NCBI GenBank assembly: GCA_003233535.1
Contig: QIMA01000280.1
Span: 1 to 5,339, forward strand
Direction: 5' to 3'
Length of the DNA stretch: 5,339 nt
Source: Rhodanobacteraceae bacterium
GTDB lineage: Bacteria; Pseudomonadota; Gammaproteobacteria; Xanthomonadales; SZUA-5
Below the pieces are notes generated by a model. That model ran no database searches, had not been told where the DNA came from, and saw only the letters and a list, made by a program, of their open reading frames with translations. Below are positions 1 through 5,339 of the stretch, one piece after another. The stretch's first letter is position 1; the number at the start of each line of letters is the position of its first letter. The translations under genes were made by a program, and so were the position numbers.

Positions 1-2133
1 AGTAACTCAGGCCCAGGAAGTGCGGCCGGAATTATCCTCAACGGAGTCGTCAGTGGGCCTTTGTCGATCAGTAGCTTTAGCGGCACTGGCTGGAGCTGCA
101 GCGGCGGCACGGCCAGCTACAACTGCAGCTTCTCTGGCAACCTACTTGCCGGTAACAGCACGCCAAACCTGACCATAAATGCGCTCGCTGGACCCGGCGC
201 CGGATCGGCAAGCATTAGTGCCACAGCTACGTCGCCCGACGCGCCTTCGCCGGTTACCGAGTCGCGCAGTCTGCTCGTTAACGGCTCACCGCTGCTGCGG
301 ATCTTGAAAACTGACAGTATCGATCCCGTGCCTCTGGGCGAGCGCTTCGCCTACACCTTGACCGTCTTTAACGATGGGTCGGGCCCGGCGACCGGTGTGA
401 GCATCAGCGACAGCTTGCCCAGTGAAGTCGATTTTGTGCTGGCCGGCGGTGCGGGTTGGAGTTGCAACGGCAGCGCGCTGGTGCAGTGCAGTTTGAGCGG
501 GAGTTTGAATCCCGGTGCTTCCGCAGCCGTTCGTATTGACGTAGAAGCTGCAGAACCCGGTCTGGTAACGAACACTGCGACCGTTGATTCAAGCGAACAG
601 AGTAGCGATAGCGATTCGGAAGCGACCACTATCATTGATCGGCCCTCGTTGAGTTTCACCAAGAGTTCTGAGCGCAGTCAGGTGACGCTGGGAGAAAACG
701 TCGACTTCACCCTGAGCGTGCGTAACAACGGCACTACGGCTGTGAGCGGGCTGCAAATTGTTGATCGCTTGCCGGCTAGCCTCAGTTTCGTTTCAGCCAG
801 CGGCAGCGGCTGGACCTGCAACTCGGGCAGCGCGATTAACTGCAGTAACCCAGGGTTGCAGGCCGGTGGAGTGAGCGACTTGGTGATCACGGCGCAGGCT
901 AACGGACCGGCAGGTCCGGCGACGAATTTGGCGACGTTAACGTTCGGTAGCGATGGCTCCGGTTTGAGCGCAACCGCTTCAGTGGTGTTAGTGGAGCCTA
1001 CTGCGCCGCCGGATCTGGTTTTGAGTAAGACTGACAGTGCCGATCCGGTCACGGTGGCAACCAACTTCAGCTACACGCTCAACGTTAGCAATCGCGGCGG
1101 CCGTGCATCGGCTCTGCAGCTGATTGATGAGCTCCCGCCTGGAATCACATTCGTTAGCGCTAGCGGTGTTGGTTGGAACTGCAGCGGAACGCAATCGATA
1201 AGCTGCAGCTTCAACGGTACGCTGGAGTCCGGCGCCGCGACCGAAGTGACGATCAATGTGACGGCACCCGATCAAGCCACCGAGGTGGTCAATACGGCAA
1301 CCGTTAGCGTGGCTGACGAGCTAAACCCGCAAGACAATACCGACACAGAAACGACCACGATCATCGGCACCGGCGGCGGCGTTTTGCTCGCTGATTTGAG
1401 TATTAGCGGCAGTTCTGATCCCGAGTCTGGCAACGTCGGCGACACGGTTAGCATCAACTTGCTGGCCAGTAATTCGGGCCCCGACGCCGCCTCCGTTGTG
1501 CGCATCGGCGGCAGTGCAGGTTCCGGGCTGCAGTTAGTCAGCGCGATCAGTTCGGGATCTGAATGCTCAGTTGACGGCAGCAGCTTCTCCTGTATCGGCG
1601 CGAGCCTCGCCGCTGGCGCTACCACCACAGTCGTGCTTAGCGCTCAATTGAACGGCGCTGCAGGAAGCACTGCCGAGCTGCTGGCAGATGTGAACAGCAC
1701 AACTGCCGACCCCAACTCAGAAAATGATCAGACGCAGGTCAGCGTTAGCATCTTGGCTCCCACAGGTGCCGATTTGGCACTGCTAAAAACCGACAGCATG
1801 GATCCGGTAAATACCGGAGAGCAGTTCAGCTATAACCTGACGGTGTCAAATACGGGTCCGGCCAGCGCTGAGGGCGTGCGTGTCGTCGATCCGCTGCCGC
1901 AGGGACTGACCTTGATCTCGGCGAGCGGTGCGGGCTTTGCCTGCAGCGGTGACAGCACGGTCACCTGCAGTGCGACCGGGCCACTGGCTGTTGGCCAAAG
2001 CTTAACGGCGACGCTCACCGTGACCGCGCCCGATAGTGAGGGCAGCCTGGAAAACGTCGCGGAGGTATTTTCGACCACAGCCGACGGCAACACCGGCAAC
2101 AATCGTGCTTCGCAAACGACGCAGATTGATCAG
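1..2133 (+). repeat. Six tandem DUF11-like protein repeats (passenger domain)
   Basis: Approximate units are 1-285 (its N-terminal strands lie outside the window), 286-639, 640-1000, 1001-1380, 1381-1755 and 1756-2133. A full unit reads roughly: L-x-x-x-KTDSxDPV, then a Y/F-T-L-x-V-x-N-x-G segment, a D-x-LP turn, FVSASGxGWxC, a second Cys, a G-x-L-x-x-G turn, and a closing NTATV strand. The first Cys of each unit is encoded at 97, 463, 817, 1180, 1564 and 1942, giving periods of 122, 118, 121, 128 and 126 residues. The second Cys follows 8 or 9 residues later in every unit (124, 487, 841, 1204, 1591, 1966). The similarity is at protein level; the DNA of the units has diverged, which argues for old duplications rather than a recent expansion. 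Unit boundaries are estimates. Confidence 0.9.
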
Positions 2134-3405
2134 CGCGATGAAGGTGAGCTGGAGGATCAGATCCGGGACCTGATTGCGGATGATCCAGTCGCCGCAGCGG
2201 CGGCGGGACCAGTGGCGCAGATTTGTGCCAACCCAAACAGCGCCTTCACGCGTGAATGTGGAATCGTCACCCAGGCTGTTGATGACGGCCGCGCAGCTGA
2301 TGTTACCGAGGCGCTGCGGGCGTTTTCGCCGAACGAGGTGGTGGCGCAAGCAGGGGCGATGCTGCAGATGGCCAAGACCCAGTTCTTCAACGTCGATGCG
2401 CGATTGGCAGAACTGCGTGGCGGCGGCGGTGGCTTCAGCTTGTCCGGTCTGACCGTGGTCTCCGGCGGCAAGGCAGTCCCGCTTAGCTTGTTCCGTGGCT
2501 TGTTGGACAGCGACGAGCCGGAGATCGGTGGCAGCGGTGATCTGATTAGTCCCTGGGGCTACTTCATTAACGGCACGATCAGTCGCGGTGACCAGGATCT
2601 GAGTTCTTCAGACCTGAACGCGCTGCAGGACTTCGACAGTTATGGTCTCACCGCGGGCGTCGACTATCGGATCAACACTCGCAGCGTGGTCGGTGCGGCC
2701 TTGGGCTACACCAACTTCGAGTCTAGTCTGGTCGAACGCGGCGGTCTGGAAACCACTGGATTAACCCTCACCGGATACGGCTCCTACTATGTGAATGACC
2801 GGTTCTACGTCGATGCTCGCCTGAGCTACAGCTGGAGCGACCTTGACCAAGATCGGCGCATTCGATTCGGCAGCGGCCCGAACTTGGTCGATCGCCGCGC
2901 AACCGGTAATACCGACTCTACCCAACTGACCTTCGCTGCTGGCGCCGGGTTTCACTACAACGCCGGCCCCTGGGTAATGACGCCTAACAGTTTCTTGCGC
3001 TACGTACGCAGCAACATTGACGGCTTCAGTGAAAGCGGTGCCGGGGCCTTCAACGCCATTTACGGCGATCAAGACACCACTTCCCTGCAACTCGGCTTTG
3101 GACTGCAGGTGACGCGCGCGTTTAGCGTTAGCAACGGCGTGATTTCGCCGCAGTTTGATATCAGTTTCGTGCACGAGAGCAAGGCCGATGATCTGCTGAT
3201 TCAGGCGCAACTGGCCGGTGCGGATCCGTCGGTGGTGTTCCAGCTCAGAGCCGACGAACCGGACAGCAGTTTCGGCAATGTCGGACTGGGCTTTGTCTAT
3301 GTGACTGCGAACGGGCGCCAAGCCTATCTGCAGTACCGCGAAAGCATTGGCCAAGATGGCTTGAATCGCGGCACGCTGAACTTCGGCGCGCGCTTTGAAT
3401 TTTGA
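1..3405 (+). CDS. DUF11-repeat autotransporter (outer-membrane surface protein), 5' partial
   Basis: The reading frame is open from the first base, so the true start and signal peptide lie upstream; the TTG at 61 is only an internal codon. The window holds 1134 codons and a TGA stop at 3403-3405. Codons 1-711 are six tandem DUF11-type (conserved repeat domain, B_ant_repeat-like) beta-sandwich modules. Codons about 712-849 form a junction with a Cys pair (742, 753), a helical stretch and the segment LAELRGGGGG. Codons about 850-1134 are an autotransporter beta-domain (PF03797-like) starting near SPWGYFINGTISRG and ending GARFEF, with the C-terminal Phe typical of BamA-assembled barrels. By family knowledge the barrel anchors the protein in the outer membrane and exposes the repeats outside. 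The passenger has no visible enzymatic motif, so an adhesive or structural role is an inference. The family call is firm; the biological role is unknown. Confidence 0.95.
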   Translation, partial: SNSGPGSAAGIILNGVVSGPLSISSFSGTGWSCSGGTASYNCSFSGNLLAGNSTPNLTINALAGPGAGSASISATATSPDAPSPVTESRSLLVNGSPLLRILKTDSIDPVPLGERFAYTLTVFNDGSGPATGVSISDSLPSEVDFVLAGGAGWSCNGSALVQCSLSGSLNPGASAAVRIDVEAAEPGLVTNTATVDSSEQSSDSDSEATTIIDRPSLSFTKSSERSQVTLGENVDFTLSVRNNGTTAVSGLQIVDRLPASLSFVSASGSGWTCNSGSAINCSNPGLQAGGVSDLVITAQANGPAGPATNLATLTFGSDGSGLSATASVVLVEPTAPPDLVLSKTDSADPVTVATNFSYTLNVSNRGGRASALQLIDELPPGITFVSASGVGWNCSGTQSISCSFNGTLESGAATEVTINVTAPDQATEVVNTATVSVADELNPQDNTDTETTTIIGTGGGVLLADLSISGSSDPESGNVGDTVSINLLASNSGPDAASVVRIGGSAGSGLQLVSAISSGSECSVDGSSFSCIGASLAAGATTTVVLSAQLNGAAGSTAELLADVNSTTADPNSENDQTQVSVSILAPTGADLALLKTDSMDPVNTGEQFSYNLTVSNTGPASAEGVRVVDPLPQGLTLISASGAGFACSGDSTVTCSATGPLAVGQSLTATLTVTAPDSEGSLENVAEVFSTTADGNTGNNRASQTTQIDQRDEGELEDQIRDLIADDPVAAAAAGPVAQICANPNSAFTRECGIVTQAVDDGRAADVTEALRAFSPNEVVAQAGAMLQMAKTQFFNVDARLAELRGGGGGFSLSGLTVVSGGKAVPLSLFRGLLDSDEPEIGGSGDLISPWGYFINGTISRGDQDLSSSDLNALQDFDSYGLTAGVDYRINTRSVVGAALGYTNFESSLVERGGLETTGLTLTGYGSYYVNDRFYVDARLSYSWSDLDQDRRIRFGSGPNLVDRRATGNTDSTQLTFAAGAGFHYNAGPWVMTPNSFLRYVRSNIDGFSESGAGAFNAIYGDQDTTSLQLGFGLQVTRAFSVSNGVISPQFDISFVHESKADDLLIQAQLAGADPSVVFQLRADEPDSSFGNVGLGFVYVTANGRQAYLQYRESIGQDGLNRGTLNFGARFEF
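2134..2547 (+). other. Passenger-to-barrel junction of the autotransporter
   Basis: This in-frame segment links the last DUF11 unit to the barrel. It begins with a charged acidic stretch (RDEGELEDQIRDLIADDP), then an Ala-rich turn and two Cys codons at 2224 and 2257. Next comes a probable helix containing ALRAFSPNEVVAQAG, then NVDARLAELR followed by five Gly codons at 2419-2433 and FSLSGL. The pattern of a Cys pair, a 'SPxEVxAQ' helix and 'N-V-x-x-RLxxLR-G' before the barrel resembles the linker I associate with other autotransporter-domain proteins. A helix here would thread the barrel pore, as in classical autotransporters. That placement is family knowledge applied by analogy. Confidence 0.7.
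2548..3402 (+). other. Autotransporter beta-barrel domain (PF03797-like)
   Basis: About 285 residues, which is the usual size for this domain. It opens with SPWGYFINGTISRGDQD and continues with FDSYGLTAGVDYRINTRSVVGAALGYT, a very typical early-barrel signature. Alternating polar and aromatic strand patterns follow, including YGSYYVNDRFYVDARLSYSW and LQLGFGLQVTRAF. It ends in the strand LNFGARFEF with terminal Phe, matching the outer-membrane beta-signal recognised by the BAM complex. No frameshift or internal stop is visible, so the barrel looks functional. Confidence 0.93.
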
Positions 3406-3407
3406 TC

Positions 3408-3413
3408 AAGGAG
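3408..3413 (+). promoter_or_regulatory. Shine-Dalgarno site of the caspase-like gene
   Basis: AAGGAG lies 7 bases before the ATG at 3421, a near-ideal spacing, and only 2 bases after the TGA of the upstream gene. It fixes the start of the second gene and suggests that both genes are translated from one mRNA. The intergenic gap (3406-3420) is too short for a promoter plus terminator, and no terminator hairpin is seen in it. Confidence 0.88.
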
Positions 3414-3420
3414 TAAGCTC

Positions 3421-5339
3421 ATGAGCTCACAAACGCAGCCGTATCGCCTACCCAGTTGGAGCCGGCGGTGCGTGTTGAGCATGGCCGCCGCCCTGGTGGC
3501 GGTGCTCGGCACGGTGACTTCGCCAACTTTGTATGCGGCTAAACGCGTAGCCAAAGTCCAAATTAATGAGCTCTATGTCGTCGACTGTTTGTTGCCGGGA
3601 CAGATGCGTCAATTGGGTGGCAGCTTCACCTATTTGTCCGCGCGGCGACCGATTAAGACCACCGCGCGTGACTGCGAAATCCGCGGTGGTGAGTACGTCG
3701 CTTTTGATCGGGCAAATTATGCCACCGCGCTGAAGACGTGGCTGCCGGCCGCGCAGGCCGGTGACGCTGATGCGATGAACACCGTCGGCGAGATCTACGA
3801 GCAAGGCCTCGGTCTGGAGCCGGACTACGACTTGGCTGCGCAGTGGTTTAAGAAGGCGGCGCAGAAGGGTCACTCCAGTGCCATGATCAACCTCGGCACC
3901 ATGTATGAGGCCGGTCGCGGTGTGCCACAGGATTCCACCGTGGCGATGAACTGGTACCGCAAGGCCTCCGGTTTGACCTCGGGCAATCTCGAACTGGTCA
4001 CCGAGGCAGAGGAGGCTCGACGCCGGGCGCAGGAGCAACAGACCATTGAGCTGCGGAACCAAGTCGGTCGCTTGAAGGGCGAGCTGGACCAAGCCCGCGG
4101 TCAACTGAATGAGCGCAAGTCTGCGCTGGAAAGCTCCCGCGCACAGCTGCAGCAGGCCAAGGCCCAACTGGCTGAGCTTCAGCGCGAATCGGCCGAAGGC
4201 CGTGAGGCCATGCAGCGATTGACGCAGTTGGAAACCGAGGTGAGCCAGCGTGAACAGGCGGTGAGCAGCAGTCAGTCCAATGCCGACCAACTGTTGGCGC
4301 AGTTGGGCATCGGTGTTAATGAGCGCGGCCCCGCGCCTGCAGGTGCAGTGCTGCGAATTGACGTCATTTCGCCGCGTCTGAAGACGACCCGCGCAGGCAT
4401 TCTGGCTGCGCCGCTATTCGGCAACATGCCTAGCTATCAGGTGATCGGTCGCGTTTACCCCGCCGGCCAGATCACCTCGCTGAAGGTCAACAGTGTCGAT
4501 GTCGTTGCCAAGGTTGATCCCGACGGCATCTTTACCGCCGACATTTCCCTGCCGTCCGCCGAGACACCGGTGCGCATCGAAGCGATGACTGATGACGGTA
4601 AGACAGTTAGTGAGACCTTCATGATCACTCAGCCGTCCACCGCTCCGGCCTTGGCTAAGCGCGTTACCTCGCGCATTTTCCAACGGCGGATGCGCAAAGA
4701 CTTGGGCAACTACCATGCGGTGGTGATTGGCAACAACAACTACCGCAACGGCTTCCAACCGCTAAAAACGGCGGTCAATGATGCTGATGAGGTTGGCAAG
4801 ATGCTGCGCTCCCGCTATGGCTACAAGGTGACCGTGCTCAAAAACGCGACCAAACTGGACATGATCTCGCAGTTATCCGAGCTGTCTACGGAATTGGAGT
4901 CGGACGACAATCTGTTGATTTACTACGCCGGACACGGCCAGATTGATGCCAGAAACAAGGGCTATTGGATACCCGTTGATGGTCGCGAAAACGATCCTAG
5001 TTCGTGGGTCAGCAACGAGATCATTAACGATTTTATTGGCTCGATGGAGGCCAAACACGTTCTGGTCATCGCCGACTCCTGTTACTCAGGAATCTTAAGC
5101 GGTAGCGCGATTCGCCCGATTCCGGCCGATGCCGCCGAGAAGGATCTGCTGTTCGTCTCGCGAGTAAAGGCGCGTACGGTGCTTACTTCGGGTGGACTGC
5201 AGCCGGTGCTGGACGAAGGTGGCGACGGCCATTCTGTTTTCGCACAGGCCTTTCTCACCGCGCTGAATCAGAATGACTCGCTGGTAGAGGGCTACCGTTT
5301 GTACCAGGACGTCGCTCAGCTGGTGACGCAGCGTTCGAT
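3421..5339 (+). CDS. Exported Sel1-repeat / coiled-coil / caspase-like (peptidase C14) protein, 3' partial
   Basis: ATG 3421 follows a strong ribosome binding site; 639 complete codons are present and no stop is reached. Residues 1-40 look like an export signal: SRR at 14-16, a hydrophobic core around 18-33 and likely cleavage after Ala39 or Ala40. A mature N-terminal region with Cys56 and Cys85 follows. Residues about 100-185 hold two Sel1-like helical repeats (GEIYEQGLG at 123-131, NLGTMYEAGRGV at 157-168, each followed by an AxxWxxKA helix). Residues about 194-295 are a Gln/Glu/Arg/Leu-rich coiled coil, and about 310-403 look like a small beta-sandwich. From about 430 comes the caspase-like fold: NYHAVVIGNNNY, ND at 453-454, YYAGHG with catalytic His505, and DSCYSG with catalytic Cys554. 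The dyad is intact, so protease activity is plausible. The missing tail is probably a few tens of residues, judging from related proteins. Export would place it in the periplasm or envelope. Substrate and role are unknown. Confidence 0.93.
   Translation, partial: MSSQTQPYRLPSWSRRCVLSMAAALVAVLGTVTSPTLYAAKRVAKVQINELYVVDCLLPGQMRQLGGSFTYLSARRPIKTTARDCEIRGGEYVAFDRANYATALKTWLPAAQAGDADAMNTVGEIYEQGLGLEPDYDLAAQWFKKAAQKGHSSAMINLGTMYEAGRGVPQDSTVAMNWYRKASGLTSGNLELVTEAEEARRRAQEQQTIELRNQVGRLKGELDQARGQLNERKSALESSRAQLQQAKAQLAELQRESAEGREAMQRLTQLETEVSQREQAVSSSQSNADQLLAQLGIGVNERGPAPAGAVLRIDVISPRLKTTRAGILAAPLFGNMPSYQVIGRVYPAGQITSLKVNSVDVVAKVDPDGIFTADISLPSAETPVRIEAMTDDGKTVSETFMITQPSTAPALAKRVTSRIFQRRMRKDLGNYHAVVIGNNNYRNGFQPLKTAVNDADEVGKMLRSRYGYKVTVLKNATKLDMISQLSELSTELESDDNLLIYYAGHGQIDARNKGYWIPVDGRENDPSSWVSNEIINDFIGSMEAKHVLVIADSCYSGILSGSAIRPIPADAAEKDLLFVSRVKARTVLTSGGLQPVLDEGGDGHSVFAQAFLTALNQNDSLVEGYRLYQDVAQLVTQRS
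4708..5339 (+). other. Caspase-like protease domain (metacaspase/orthocaspase type), C-terminal end missing
   Basis: The first strand is VVIGNNNY, followed by LKTAVNDADEVGKML, whose Asp454 aligns by eye with the metacaspase S1-pocket 'ND' position. His505 lies in YYAGHG (codon at 4933) and Cys554 in DSCYSG (codon at 5080), with Asp552 two residues before the Cys. In metacaspases these Asp residues create a pocket for Lys or Arg at P1, so basic rather than Asp specificity is the expected behaviour; this is an inference from family knowledge. The residue two before the His is Ala503, where the trypanosome metacaspase MCA2 has Ser. The region after the Cys (LLFVSRVKARTVLTSGG, then HSVFAQAFLTAL) matches the small-subunit part of the fold. 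Confidence 0.9.

Noticed and set aside
61..63. TTG as the start codon of the first gene
   Set aside because: The frame is open back to base 1 and the upstream codons (SNSGPGSAAG...) continue the DUF11 fold of unit 1; there is also no ribosome binding site or signal peptide here.
1..2133. DNA-level tandem repeat or CRISPR-like array
   Set aside because: The periodicity (about 354-384 bases) reflects divergent protein domains; no short identical direct repeats with regular spacers are visible.
2419..2433. GGC/GGT run as a simple-sequence phase-variation tract
   Set aside because: Only five codons long with one variant codon; the unit is a triplet, so slippage would not shift the frame, and it encodes a Gly linker expected at this position.
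2174..2452. Plus-strand frame-2 open frame of 92 codons
   Set aside because: It overlaps the autotransporter linker in another frame, has an Arg-rich composition typical of frame-shifted G+C-rich DNA, and has no convincing ribosome binding site.
2761..3354. Antisense open frame of 197 codons
   Set aside because: It is fully inside the conserved autotransporter barrel on the other strand and shows no family motif.
3448..4290. Long antisense open frame of 280 codons
   Set aside because: It lies opposite the signal, Sel1 and coiled-coil part of the caspase-like gene, has no recognisable domain, and is what G+C-rich Leu/Gln/Ala coding sequence commonly produces on the reverse strand.

Overview
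The window is fully occupied by two same-strand genes, each cut by a window edge. It suggests a Gram-negative bacterium, because one product ends in an outer-membrane autotransporter barrel. The G+C-rich coding sequence and the architecture of the second protein fit Proteobacteria, most plausibly a gammaproteobacterium. That taxonomic guess is an inference; no rRNA or core gene is present to settle it.

Layout: positions 1-3405 hold the 3' part of a gene for a large surface protein. It has six DUF11-type beta-sandwich repeats (1-2133, the first one cut), a helical junction with a Cys pair and a Gly run (about 2134-2547), and a C-terminal autotransporter beta-barrel (about 2548-3402) ending in Phe. 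After 15 bases containing a strong Shine-Dalgarno sequence (AAGGAG, 3408-3413), a second gene starts at ATG 3421 and runs off the window at 5339 without a stop. Its product has an export signal, a short Cys-containing N-terminal region, two Sel1-like repeats, a roughly 100-residue coiled coil, a small predicted beta-sandwich and a caspase-like (peptidase C14) domain with an intact His-Cys dyad. The six-frame ORF list omitted this gene, presumably because it has no stop in the window.

How they may work together: the 15-base gap suggests co-transcription of an outer-membrane/surface adhesin-like protein and an exported caspase-like protease. The individual domain families are known. The pairing, and the envelope location of the protease, are the points worth a second look. 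One hypothesis is that the protease processes or responds to the state of the autotransporter, but nothing in the sequence proves this. I see no RNA genes, mobile elements, CRISPR arrays, promoters or terminators. The promoter of the unit must lie upstream of position 1.
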